Origin: Climacium dendroides | Taxonomy: Eukaryota; Streptophyta; Bryopsida; Hypnales; Climaciaceae | Reading direction: 5' to 3' | Length of the DNA: 64,000 nucleotides | Assembly (NCBI GenBank): GCA_950106755.1 | Contig: OX467083.1 | Coordinates: forward strand, 35,397,029-35,461,028 | Shown: piece after piece, positions 14,390 to 25,976 of the stretch | Numbering within the stretch: position 1 is the first letter of the stretch | Layout of the letters: every line of letters begins with the position of its first letter | Notes under the pieces: model-generated | The model's input: the letters and a program-made list of their open reading frames with translations, nothing else | What the model was told of the DNA's origin: nothing | Database searches by the model: none | Position numbers and translations under genes: made by a program

Positions 14390-14994
14390 AGTTATCTAAA
14401 TAAGCTCAAAACAAGGAAGAAGGGCCAACAAAAAAAAATTCAAAAATTTGAATTAAATCTTTTTTTCTTTTTCTCATAAATTATACTTTTTGTCTACATA
14501 TAAATCTTTGATTCATTCCATTTGGATTTGTTATGAAAAGTTATGGCCAATCTTGTTTTTCGGGCAATTAGAACATCTTCTTGAAAAAATAACTTGTAGG
14601 ATTCATTTTTAAATGTAATTTTTATAATTTTTCAAGAAGAAAAGTTCTACATGTTTCAGTTTTATTTTTAGAACAACCTCACCATTGAAATTAGTGCATG
14701 TTAATTCCATCCTAGAGGTTTTAATAATTTAGATTTTCCTTCTATCTCGTATCAACTTTTACTTAACAATTTTTTTAAGAATGAAATTTTTTTTTCCACT
14801 TTTAGCACAAATATCTTACAATCTATGCGGTCAAAATTTCTGAAATTCTTTCCACACATTCTCATACTAGTTAGGTGTAAGATCCTATGGTTAGATGTGC
14901 AAAAACAACAATTTTCAATTTTTTTTACTCTTTGCTATAGAAATGGCAGTTTTGAGTGTTGTTTCACAAAAGAAAGGCCTTGATCTTTTAAGGG
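14390..14994 (+). repeat. Dispersed repeat family 1, third copy
   Basis: Aligns by eye with the copies at 11500-12365 and 22680-23212. It shares a GGCCAATCTTGTTTTTC landmark, the AATTCCAT segment, GATCCTATGGTTAGATG and the AAGGGTTAA end. It abuts the stop codon of the kinase relic on the other strand. Confidence 0.6.
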
Positions 14995-15240
14995 TTAAAT
15001 ATCCATCCATACCCTCATTGTTGGCCGATCACCCTTTTCATAGCCAGTGCATCTGAGAGCCAAGTCATCCATTTCAAAAAACATGTCCGGTGCATAATCA
15101 TCCATCATACATGGATCCACAATGCCGGCAATTCCGTCGCACCTGAGGTTAGGCTTTGCCTGTGTATTCACAAGTGTCAGATGCCTTCACAAGTGACCAC
15201 TAAGTTATTGAGGATGTAAACTTTGAACTTACATCTAAGG

Positions 15241-15705
15241 TAAGGTAGGAAGTTCATAAACTAACTGGGTTTTAAATGCGTCCCCTATCTAGGAATGAGT
15301 GGTATGTTCCTAAAAATATCTATTATTGTCATTGATGAAATCAGTAGGCTTAAAGGGATGGTTATGGACCTCCTACCTTAAGAGGTTCATGAAGTGCCCA
15401 TTTAAGAGCTAAAAATTAATTTTGGGAGGTTAATCTTCTTGAAATATTTTTAAGTAACTTCTCCTTGAAAGACATATGGAATTGACATCTAACTCAAGTC
15501 GTTTCATATTTTCTAGAGCTTTGTGGAATTGGTTACTGTAAGAATTTTTAAAGTTGAAACACAATGGTCACTAAAGGTGTCCATTTCTTGAAACGTGCAA
15601 CGTGCACTATTGTACGTTGATGGTGCAATGAAAAAAAAATGTACAAATAGTGTTCAAGAGGTGGACACTTTTAGAACCTGAATGCTTTCTGGACCTCCTA
15701 CCTTA
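15241..15705. mobile_element. TAAGGTAGG-ended insertion in kinase intron
   Basis: TAAGGTAGGAAGTTCATAA at 15241 is matched in inverse at 15362-15380 and again at 15687-15705 (complement TAAGGTAGGAGGTCCAGAA). This gives either a 140-base MITE or a 465-base element. The right end coincides with the 5' splice site of the kinase exon ending at 15702. The part 15390-15600 has a homologue at 51450-51690. Confidence 0.5.
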
Positions 15706-16181
15706 ATTGATTATCTGCTAATAAATCACACTCCAGCTGAGAGGTTAAGGCAAGCATCCATGTCGTCAAATTGATATCCTCCCGGGTATGTTCAATTGCC
15801 CTCTGCCCAGTAACAAGCTCTAGAAGAACGACACCAAAGCTGTAGACATTGCTCGCAGTGGAAAGCTGATGGCTTATGAAATATTGTGGATCGAAGCACC
15901 TGCGCAAGTAGTCGCATTCTGGTTAGTGAAACGTGTCTTACAACCAATCAGAGGAACACTTCAGGTTCTGTAGAATGTATCAACGAAAATCTAGACAACA
16001 TCATGCCCTCCAATTTTGAATGATAGAACTATGTTTGGAAGTTCTTATACTCAACTATTAGCTTCCAAAAGTGACTTGACTTCCTAATTCAGTTATTTTG
16101 AGCTCTCGGGGAAACAAACATGACTTGCTACAGGTGCACTTTGCAAGTATATTGAAGTATCATGAAGGAATGCATAGATTA

Positions 16182-16379
<198 letters not shown>

Positions 16380-17119
16380 TCATATACAAAACCAAGGACT
16401 GTCCGTCACAGCACTCGTTCCGTCCTTAGGTAGCTTCACCACGATATCTCGTTCCAAAACAAAATTCCACAGCATGAAAGTTCCACGATGTCCAAGTAAA
16501 CCTCTCAAAAGAGATATACTTAAAGAGGCCAAAAAAAGGTGTTTACATATCATCTCTGAATGGTCTTGATTGGAAATGTACCGCGTTGGTGTGTAGGTAT
16601 TCCAACGCTCGAGCAATTCCCACGGCAATATCCAGACGTCCGTTCGAATCCAACAGCTGGGACTTCTCTTTTCCTGAAAAACATTACAAACAATAGAAAT
16701 CGCCATCTGCAACATTAACAAAGACCAATCTGAACATTTTGCAGGTTACTCACTCAAGGTCTTTAAGCTAATGAAGAGAAGGATGTTGGTCCCTCAAATT
16801 CTCCAAACTGAGACATAAGAGTGCACCGCTTGTGGACGTACTGAAGAGGTGGTTGTGAAGGTTTCCAAGGCGCATGTATTCGTATACAAGGGTCTGCAGA
16901 ATCCCTCTAAGCGCACTAAGTTCTTGTGATGGAGCCTACTCAGCAATAACACCTGCACAGAAAATAACCACAATGGATGATGCAAAAAGTGTTTCATTCA
17001 CAGTGCTAATGAAGACTGAAGTTTGAGGAAAATCCCAGTCCTCGGCTCACAAACGGGGCAAGAGGGAAGGCAAGGCTCATAGTTCTCCCACCTCATTTCT
17101 AAATTCACTAATGCCTTGT

Positions 17120-17157
17120 GATCCGGTTTCTGAAGCACGATCCGGTTTCTGAAGCAC
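17120..17157. repeat. 19-bp exact tandem duplication
   Basis: GATCCGGTTTCTGAAGCAC occurs at 17120-17138 and again at 17139-17157. It lies in the first kinase exon just after the AIK motif. Nineteen bases shift the frame by one, so this event alone would disable the kinase. With one copy skipped, the downstream reading (SQGISEFRNE) is in frame with GKVFYGDF and TLAIKRASE. Confidence 0.95.
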
Positions 17158-17207
17158 GTTTAATGGCCAGCGTTCTCCTGTCCACAAAATCGCCATAGAA
17201 AACTTTG

Positions 17208-17237
17208 CCCCCCCCCCCCCCCCCCCCTCCCCCCCCC
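17208..17237. repeat. Poly-C tract (poly-G in kinase Gly loop)
   Basis: Twenty C, one T, nine C. On the minus strand this is a G-run that replaces the codons for the glycine-rich loop between HEIRGG and GKVFYG. It is probably a slippage expansion of Gly codons. Its true length may be uncertain because homopolymers are error-prone in sequencing. Confidence 0.9.
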
Positions 17238-17684
17238 TTATTTCATGATCTTTCGAAAAACCTCCTGTTGCCTTCTCCAAGTCTTGGAAAGTAAACCTCT
17301 GAATTCCTTTTGGAATCTCCCAGCATATATCACTGAAATCTGGTTCGAAGAAAGCAAGGTGCATCAGAGCTTAGTTTCTGAATTGAATCACCCTCAGAGC
17401 AAGTAGAGATAAGACTCCATGACAAGAAAACGCATCCCTCCGAGGTAGTTTGCGAAACTTAGCTGTGATATAATTGATGTTAAAAAATGCTCTAAACAGC
17501 ATTACAAGGCTGAACGCAGCTAGGTTTCCAAGAAGACTTCTTAAATTTTTACCAGAGCAAGTAATGACCAATGTGGAGACTCCACTTTGCAGGGATTGAA
17601 CTGAGTACAAAGAAAATCAAATACAGATATAGTCGATTGAAAGGACTCAATATTGTGTCAGCTGCTTACTTAGTTTCTACGGGG

Positions 17685-17805
17685 CAAAGGGGTTACTTTC
17701 ATCATCACACTGCTGGTAACTCTTTTTGCATTTTAGAATCATCAACAGACCAACAAGGAAAACTGCCACAGCTGCAGCTACAGAGGGATCCAATCTCTGA
17801 TGCTG
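17685..17805 (-). pseudogene. Receptor kinase transmembrane exon
   Basis: Minus-strand translation gives DPSVAAAVAVFLVGLLMILK followed by CKKSYQQCDDES, a hydrophobic span with a basic stop-transfer flank. It sits between the ectodomain exons and the kinase exons, where the family has its membrane segment. A donor-like GTAG follows the Pro codon near 17682. The upstream border is unclear because a MITE begins six bases beyond 17805. Confidence 0.55.
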
Positions 17806-17810
17806 AAATT

Positions 17811-17946
17811 ATGGGGAATTTCATTAAAATGGCAAATATTTTGTGACTTTGACATCCCACAGTTCAGACTGCCCGGTCTGAACTGTGGGAATGGCACACT
17901 GTGAAAATGGCACATGGAATATCGCCATTTTAATGAAATTCCCCAT
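17811..17946. mobile_element. 136-bp MITE, ATGGGGAATTTC termini
   Basis: Bounded by ATGGGGAATTTCATTAAAAT and its near-perfect complement. The centre carries a second palindrome (CAGTTCAGAC to GTCTGAACTG). It is a sister of the element at 18653-18959. No coding capacity. Confidence 0.85.
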
Positions 17947-18058
17947 AACCGTCTTCTTCTTTTCTCGTCAGATGATGAAGATGCAACTGAGACATGTTAG
18001 TACCAAGAGAAAAAATAAAGTTAGTCGACGGTTGAAGCATGGATTAACTTGGAATAGA

Positions 18059-18289
18059 TCAGATTGAGTTACTGAAAATCATAGCACGGCGTAGAACTTT
18101 ACCATTGTAACAGATGCATTTTGACTTTTCAAATAAAGTTTGTGGTACCGGACATTGCGGACATGTGTCTGTCACATAAGCCCAGTCCATTCTATTAGCA
18201 TGACCTCTTTCCTTGGAGCAAATCTGAGGTTCGGTGAATTCACATAGTGCGACAACAAATTCTTCGGGGTATTCGGGACTGAGGAGCAA
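18059..18289 (-). pseudogene. Receptor ectodomain Cys-rich exon (probable)
   Basis: The minus frame is open and reads TDTCPQCPVPQ, then EKSKCICYNGKVLRRAMIFS. Spaced cysteines before a short segment of this kind resemble the region after the LRRs in plant LRR-VIII-type receptor kinases. It lies between the LRR exons and the transmembrane exon. The family assignment is an inference from position and Cys pattern. Confidence 0.4.
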
Positions 18290-18652
18290 ATACTTTACCG
18301 TTGGCAGCCATCTGTTGTAATGTGTCGCACGGGGTTTTTTCTTCTACACTCGTCATCCTTCAAATTCGACGTGTTAAAGCAATTGTTGGGTACCCTGCAA
18401 TACACCGGTGCCTTCGAAACTTAAAAATAGGCGTCTCAATTACAAGCAAATGCAGTTTTTCCAGGCAGTCTGATCCTAAAGTTTACTCGATGGTATTAGC
18501 TGGCCGATTCGTGAGGGCAAGAGGAAGCTTACAAGATGTTTATCCCGGTAGGTGCCTGGCCTGAGAGGTAATTACAATCCAATTTCCTGCATATGAACCA
18601 TCCAGAGATCAATTAGCTGAGAACATCACAGCTTATGAGGTAATATACATGA

Positions 18653-18959
18653 ATGGGGAATTTCATTAAAATGGCAATTATTCTATGACTTTGGCATTCT
18701 CACACTTCAGACCGGGCGGTCTGAGCTCTACTAGAGTCCTAGATTTTTGAAATCTATACCACTATTAGATATCTGGAGTCTAGGAAATATGTAGATTTTA
18801 AAATTAATTGGTCTAAAATCTACATCTTTCTTAGATTTAATACATCTAATAGTGTTATAGAGTTCACAAATCTAGGATACTAATAGATTTCAGACCACCC
18901 TGTTTGAACTGCTGTGAAAATGGCACATGAAATATCACCATTTTAATGAAATTCCCCAT
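18653..18959. mobile_element. 307-bp MITE carrying a nested insertion
   Basis: Same termini as the 136-bp element at 17811 and the same flanking internal segments (ACTTTGGCATTC..., GTGAAAATGGCACATGAAAT). The central palindrome is split by ~160 extra bases at about 18730-18885. Confidence 0.8.
18730..18885. mobile_element. Nested inverted-repeat element
   Basis: Inverted arms TCCTAGATTT...CTATTAGATAT...GTAGATTTTA and their complements (TAAAATCTACAT, ATCTAATAG, AAATCTAGGA) lie inside the second MITE copy. It is absent from the first copy, so it inserted later. Confidence 0.65.
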
Positions 18960-19899
18960 ATGACCAGACACCTCTTGGGAGGCTTAAATCATTTAGGCAT
19001 AGTTTAAAGAGCTCTGTGCACTTGGATGTCAGACTTTTGGCGCTCTGAACACGCCATTTGAACAGATATGACCACTGGTGAAAACGCACTGGAATGAATT
19101 AGTCTTCCTTCCCTCTTCCAGCTCTAGCCTCTGTAGCTCTCAGGATATAACCTAGAAATTTCATGTTCAGCTTCTTGTGCATGTTATCATGTCTGCTCGG
19201 AATAGGATTCCAGAACTTACTTCAGATTTCTGTCAGTGGCATTAGAAAAACTCACAAAGATAGTCGAGGTGGTATCGAAACATTTGGGAATTGTGAGATC
19301 TCTGCCATGAAAAAGATGGAACAACAGCACGAAATCGTCATGACAAATATCATAGGAGGAAATCTCTGGTGTTTGAAGAGAAGAGAAGCCGGACTAACAT
19401 GCGCAAGGTAAGTTGCAATGCCGTACACAACGTGAAGGTCTTAAAATCCAGCCTCAGCTGTATGCCAGTGAGACACAGCAGTAATTTTTGTAACGGGGCC
19501 CAAGGAAGAGAAATTTCAGGTAATGCATTAACAAGAATTAATGTTTCAAATTGACTCAAATTGACTCAAATGTACACAAAGTACATGAAGGAGCTCCTCA
19601 CACTAACTCTAAGGTGGGATGTTCCAGTATCCATTGTCCAAATTCGTCATACAGGAAGTTTTGATCTAGTCTCCAGCAAAAAACATCTTCTCATTCAGGT
19701 TCCATCTCAAGAGGCCTCATGCACCCAAGCTTCCAACGTTGTCAGCTTCGTTGTCAAAAAATTCAACTATGGCATTGAAGACACATCAAAGATCCATGTA
19801 ACATGCGGCACACAGTAGCAGCATTAATAGGTGCACCTTGATGCATTGGAGAACAAGGGAATTCTCAAAGATATCAGGATGAAAGTAAGGGGGGAAGTA

Positions 19900-21020
19900 A
19901 CACACAGTTCAGTAAGGTTCATGTGCTTCCAATCTTCAGGGATGGGACCTGTTAAAGCGTTCCCGTACAGTGACCTGCCAATACACAAAAAAGGGGTGAA
20001 GAAAGAAAGGATTACGTTTCCCTCTCAAAATGATAGTTACGTAAATGAGGGGCGATTTTAAAATTGATTGGCAGCTTTGGTGTCAAGTATCAATCTACAA
20101 TTGTCTCTGTATTATTACTTGCCTGTTTAACCTTCACTTGCAATGAAGTGAGACTGAAAAGCCGAAGTTTGGACTGAAAAATTAAGGTTATCATGTCCCT
20201 CGAGACAACACGGTATGACATGATACTACTAAAAATGAATAGAAGACGCAACAAGGTTAGACAGAAAACCAGATATTCCGTCTATCCCGGATTCAGAAGT
20301 TCTCAAATTAAACTCACATGTATTGTATGAAATTGAAAGAAGTTCCAAATCGCCCCAAAGTCCAGAATTGAGTAAGTTTCTGCAATTGCCAGAGAGCATT
20401 TTAACTGAGCAAGGAGAACAGCTTGTATAAATTGAAGTATAATGGAGATACGCTGGTAACATGCTCCACACAGACACAGGAAATCTGAGTCTGAGTGGAC
20501 TTTACATTCTGGTGGTCAAGGAAAAGGAACAGTGAAATTCATCTGACGGTCTCACTATTTAAAAACTTACAAGTGAGTTTCCGGCAGAACTTCAGCTCCC
20601 GTGGTATTTGTGAGTTGAAGTTCGCATTCCATAGTGACCTGAAAAGACCACCATTTGCAAGGAATTTCATGTCTTTTATCAAACACAAAGTGCATAATTA
20701 TAATGGTTAATACTAAACGAAATCATGGGAGCCTAGAATTGAGAACAGAGTCAGTAAGTGAACTTACAACATTGAAAGGTCCACTAGATTTTGAAGCTCC
20801 AGAGGCAAAGGCCCTGTCATGGAGTTGTTCCACAAGTACCTGCGGCTCAATTAAAGACCAAAGTCTATTACATTCCAAATGCATAAAATCACGATCATTG
20901 CTGGAAAGTCAACATTAAACTAACAAAAAACTAAATGTTGAGTAGTTCACAAAGGGTGACTTCAGGTATTGAAGACTCTTGAGTTTGGAGATTTCCACTG
21001 GAAATGGACTTACGAGTCCA
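19900..21020 (-). pseudogene. Leucine-rich-repeat exons of receptor kinase
   Basis: Several minus-strand exons of about one LRR each: near 19980-19910 (SLYGNALTGPIPEDWKHMNL), 20445-20300 (LSGNC...LWGDLELLSISYNT), 20640-20573 (SLWNANFNSQIPRELKF), 20836-20768 (YLWNNSMTGPLPLELQNL) and 21012-20945 (SPFPVEISKLKSLQYL). Most begin just after an AG with a single G before the first codon and end at GTAAGT. This is the one-LRR-per-exon arrangement with constant intron phase typical of plant LRR receptors. The repeats would bind an extracellular ligand. The 5' end and signal peptide were not found. Because the kinase downstream is broken, the whole locus is treated as a relic. Confidence 0.65.
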
Positions 21021-21029
21021 GCGTGATCC

Positions 21030-21980
21030 AATTTTCTGTCAACCACGCACGTTTGGTCCCTCAACTATCAATCACCCCAGCTGTGAGATAGGTGAACTTA
21101 GTCGACTTAAAATTCTTCAAGGATCACAAAAAGGTTCTTGCGTTAACCTCAGAAAAAAAGTTCAAATACCAATTGAACAACGTAAATGACATCCACGGTC
21201 ATAGTCATTGAATTGTCGGGATTTCATAATCGTCGTTTTCGTGAAATTGGCGCGATTATTCTGCCAAAACTTGTGATATACATCTAAACAAAGATCCCAA
21301 AATAGGAGAAGTATAGATTTAAGTTTCACGCAGCGCGCTCTGGAAGTGCCAAAGTAGTGGAGTACCGCCAATTTCACGAAACTGAAGTTCATAGCTCCAA
21401 ACATGTGACATTCAAGTGCACAGAACTCTGAAAACTGGGACTTCCAAGAGCTCAGATGGGGCTCACGGTGACCAACTTAAACCTTGAGCTCCAAAATCAA
21501 GGATAGGTATAGATGTAGCTAAGGATTGCCGAATCGAAACTCCGGTTCTTCAAAACTCAGCCTTTACTAAAATTCAGGAATTCCGCCATTTTAACAAACA
21601 TGGGGTCATCGATGAAGAATGGACTGGCGTCATGTTCATGTTCAAACACATACTAAATTGAAAGCGAACGGCTTAAACGTAACCAGCTTAAATGACAGTC
21701 ACTTACAAAGTAATGAGGTCAGTCAAGCCCAGCACTGCAGTCGGGAACGGGAGACCACTCCTCGCATAACTGTAAGTAAGATTTCTGCACAAGCACAAGG
21801 AGCACACATCTAGTCACTGGAGGTAGAAAACCGCAACTGCTTGACCTCCTCCATCCAGAGGGGAACTGAAATAGGGTTTCATTTGGTCCATATATGGAAA
21901 GAACAACCGAACATTCATGGCTGAAACTTGACCCAATTGGTTGAAGTGTTTGCACTTACAGACTGACACTAGTGTGCCCT
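21030..21980. other. Non-coding or decayed flank of the LRR relic
   Basis: No continuous reading frame. A plus-strand stretch near 21090 (EIGELSRLKILQ) looks LRR-like but is isolated and on the opposite strand. Confidence 0.3.
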
Positions 21981-21984
21981 GTGA

Positions 21985-22470
21985 AGTGCCAGAGTCAAAA
22001 TAAAAGTAAAAGTTATTTTCTAATTGTTTTAGTTAATAAAAAAAATACTTCAAAATTCAATCATTTTCACACCATAAGTCCAAACACCACGAAACAAAGC
22101 CCTTGCACCCTTCCTTGTTGAGAGCTTTCTAGTGGTACAACAGGGGGACGCATGGTCCAAGAGATCCCACCATAACATACAAAAGAAAACAAACAAACAA
22201 TCTAACTTAATGGATGGACTAGTGTGCCCCTATGTTGTTGCCACAACCAAAAGAAAAGTAAAAGTACTTTTTTAATTTTTTAAAATAAAAAATAACTCAA
22301 AAATCCATAAACTTTTATATTGTATGTGCAAATGTTATGAAACAAAGCCTCTACACCCCTCCTCACCTACGGCTTTCCAATGGTACCAAGCATGTGATTA
22401 GGCAACACATGGTACATGGGATTTCAAAACAAACATCCTATCTTAATGGATGGATACCTCACCTGGGACC
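21985..22470 (-). repeat. Dispersed repeat family 2, two units
   Basis: Two degenerate units with the landmarks CTAGTGTGCCC, GAAACAAAGCC and TTTCCAATGGTACCA-like. The same units, mostly in the other orientation, fill 29810-31170, 32270-32720 and 52130-53420. They have no coding potential. Confidence 0.6.
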
Positions 22471-22679
22471 CCTTCTTTGTAGAACCACCATGCAGATGCT
22501 TTTAATAAAAGAAGGTGGATGAAGGAGGTTAATCTTAGAATTCCTATTGGAGGGAATATATCATGATCAAATTGGGAATGGAGGTGAATCCATTTTTCAA
22601 AGGTTGCTCAAAGCCTTTGCCTATGTATTATTCACATAGTCCTTCTAAATTTTATAGGAAATAGAAGATTTGTTTTTTG

Positions 22680-23212
22680 CCAAATTTTTTTTGGAACTTG
22701 TGAAGCATTAGTATATCTTTCAATCCACCATTTGGATTTCCAAGATTCAAAAGTAAAATTATGTGGTGGAAAATGTGCTCAAAAAATTATATTGTGCATT
22801 GAAAACTCTTGAACATTGTTGCATTGCAAGATTTTTTTGAATGTGCTCAATGTCTTTATTTGACTTGAAATTTTTTAGAAACGTGACTAACATCATCTTG
22901 ATATGATAGATTTTTAAATTCAAAATTTTTAGTGCAAAAATTTGCCACAATTAATGGTTAAAGGCATTAGAAGTTGTCAGGTACAATGAAAAAAAACTAA
23001 ACTTTCCCTTCAAATGATAATATATTTCAATCTATACATTCAAATGTCGCAAAATTTTTACCACTTCTTCTATAAGTCTACTATAAAATCATATGGTTAG
23101 GTTTTAAAATAAAAATAAAAACATTTTATTAAATTTTTTGATGAACATAGCAATAGGAGCAATTTTGAGTGTTTTCTCACATAAAAGTGGACTTGGGCCT
23201 TTAAGGGTTAAT
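22680..23212 (+). repeat. Dispersed repeat family 1, fourth copy
   Basis: Carries the CATATGGTTAGGTTTT, AATTTTGAGTGTTTTCTC and GGGCCTTTAAGGGTTAATG landmarks shared with the copies at 11500-12365 and 14390-14994. The 5' part is more diverged. Confidence 0.5.
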
Positions 23213-23219
23213 GAAGGAT

Positions 23220-24020
23220 TTATAGGTGAGAAAATACAATTATAACCTTCAAACACACCTAATCATCTCATACACCTTTATTCTTCCCTTGGAAACTTTT
23301 CTCATAAACAAGGTGCTCCAATTTATCTTTCTAAAATTAAATAAATCAAATAATGGTAGATCACTAGTAAAAAGAAACCATTACATTGGGCACACCAATC
23401 TAAACAATCAAATAGAATGTTGGTATAGTGAAGCCTTAAAATTATATAAATCAATAATTAAATTAAATAAATCTCAATTAAGCCTTTCCAAATTTAAACA
23501 ATCATTCAACAAGAAATGCCTACACTAACCATTAGGCATGATATATAATTAGACATCAAGAATGAAGAACTCATTTCTTTTTGACTCAATTTAATTCTTA
23601 AGGTCAAAACACAACACTTATGTGTAGTTAAACACACTAGTCCACATTTGTATAATTTTGATTTTTGGTAGACTAAAGTTCATAGCATTAAGTGTGAAAA
23701 GTGGTAGTTCCCCCCAAAGTGAATTAAATCTTTGAAAAACCTTCGAGGAAGTAAAAACATATTCCAATAAAATGAGGAAACCATACCATATATTTTTGAA
23801 GAAAAAGAAACATGTTCAATTTTTTTCATGATGGTCTATACGTTTCCAAAAAATAGAAGTTCTGTTTTTTACTTGGGTCACCATAGGGTGTGTTTTAACA
23901 TTGGATCCATTCCAGGGATGAGGATTTTTTTCTAACACATCCTCCAGTAGAAATGACGGAACTGACGGAAGCCATCAAATATTTTTCCGTTCATCCATCT
24001 ACACGACCAGAACATCCAGT
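23220..24020. other. Gene-free stretch
   Basis: AT-rich; nothing recognised before the promoter-like block at 24023. Confidence 0.3.
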
Positions 24021-24022
24021 TT

Positions 24023-24057
24023 GGGTTAGGGTTAGGGTTTCTTCCGAATAAATAAAC
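24023..24057 (+). promoter_or_regulatory. Telo-box and TATA-like promoter block
   Basis: GGGTTAGGGTTAGGGTTT (24023-24040) contains the AAACCCTAA telo-box known from plant promoters. It is followed by an AATAAATAAAC TATA-like stretch. The next ~200 bases are pyrimidine-rich, like a plant leader. No coding region could be tied to it. Confidence 0.4.
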
Positions 24058-24059
24058 TC

Positions 24060-25970
24060 CAACTCCCCACTGCCTTGCAGAGCACCTGTCTCGAATTTCT
24101 AGCCCTCTCTTCCGGTCGTTTGTTGTTAGTTGCTTTTGCTTTGCTTTCCTTCGCTAGTTCTGTCTATTCTGACAGTGTTACAAGAGGTATGAGGTGTTCA
24201 TGTTACGGAGTGTCTCTCATGAGACACTGAACGATAAGCACAGACGCCTCGCACTTTTGCTGTCTGTGTGACCTTTGGGAACAGGCTTTGTGCTTGTAGA
24301 TCTTGTAGGGTTTTTGTATTTTGCGTCTGCTGGTTAGGATGAGTGTTTATTCGTTTGTTGCACTAAGTTCTGCTAGGTACCCTAGCATTTCTTAGAAGTG
24401 CTGGAATGGTACACATAGCTTTTATCTGTGCATAGATTACTTTGGCCTTTGCTTATGTGCTCACCCTCGCAATGGTGTTTACTTCAATGAGGGGTCAGAT
24501 ATACTTCTTCATTCTTGGAGATGTAAGCTTTTATTGTTCAGTGTGAAAAGGCATCCTTAAAAAGGTAACATGCGGATCCATGCATGATACTTATACGCGG
24601 TTGCGACATTGAAGTCATCCCACCAATGGCACGAGGGTATGTGGTATACATACCTTTGTTTCGACTCTTGGGGGGAACATTCACGTGTTTGCGGGGTATT
24701 CCAAGTTCAGTTCGCCGGCTGGTTCTTCCTGTAATGTGCAATAGTTTCTGCTTCGTCTTTTGTGCATGATCAACTTCCGTGCCCTTCAGTTGCTGGTACA
24801 CGTCCATAGGGAGAATGTCTTACTATTGATTCCTGAACAGCGAACTGGTGAAATTGTCCTTTGTCCATACTGTTCACTATCTACATCATTTCATGTCGAC
24901 CAGGCCTCTACCAGTATTTGTCACCATCTGAACAAAATCAGTGGATTGAGTAAATATTCCTCTGAACGTAAGCACACTATCCCCAGGTATGCAAGACGTT
25001 CCAATAGAAATACCGGATTGGGTACGATCAAAAGCAACTTGATTTAAAGGAACCTGTGATAATCAGAGCAGAGGCTACTTACAACCCGAGGTTTCTACCA
25101 GGGCTTAGTGGATCCAACCCAGAGAATTATCCCTAAAATGAAACTCACGGCTGAAGTGGATCGAACCCAGAGAATTTCGTTTTCTAGCATACACGAAGAC
25201 AAATCCGTAAACGTATGTATACCAAAGGCTTGCTTACGAGTTTTATATTTAACTTATTCATGGACAACCTGGCAAATGCCAAATGTGATGTCCAGGTAGT
25301 AATCAAAATTGGGACGCAGAAGAGTAAGCAAAGTAATACTCAAGGTATCCTAAAGCTGCAACTAACCACTTCCTCATCACTGTCGCCGGAAGCAAAATCT
25401 CCGTAATGTAGTACCTAAACTGAACTGCTAATGTGTAAGAAAAACTGGAGTGCTATGGCAACACTTATTGTGTTCTGAGGCACTGTAAACAATGCTGTGC
25501 TTCTAACCCCTCTATACAAACGCATCCTACAAAAGCCAAAACCAATCAAATATTACACAAAAATCCAAACCAAATCTACCTCATAACCCGGTTGTTGACT
25601 TTTCAACGTTAACCTGGCACCGTTTTTGTTTTTTCATGAGTAGAGCTCATTCTCTGATTTATGAGTAGAGGTCATTCTCACTGCTTCAAAACACACATAA
25701 GCACCCATAATTGACACTTCAAGCAAATGAGCATGCCTCCTATTGTTAAAGGAATTTTTTATTTATTGAATATTATTGATCAGTGGAAGAGGATTCCAAT
25801 GCAATTTAGCACCACCAAAAACAACACTACATTGATGTTGTATAGAAGTTCCATGTACAAGAAAATTCCCAAAGTTTGAATGAACTCTCATTCAAAAAGT
25901 TAGCCAGTAGTCATTACAAAGCCAGAGCTTCTTGAAGGGTGGCATATTGTTTGCATTTAAGAAAATCCTC
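24060..25970. other. Possible transcribed region, no gene recognised
   Basis: Base composition is more balanced than in neighbouring DNA and short plus ORFs occur, but none shows a domain. The motif GTGGATCNAACCCAGAGAATT is duplicated at about 25107 and 25156. Confidence 0.3.
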
Positions 25971-25976
25971 ACACTA

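Noticed and set aside
21060..21120. Plus-strand EIGELSRLKILQ, LRR-like
   Set aside because: Isolated twelve residues on the strand opposite to the LRR exons, with no splice context; likely chance.
24584..25047. Plus ORFs after the telo-box promoter
   Set aside because: No recognisable domain, frames change repeatedly, and no convincing splice chain.
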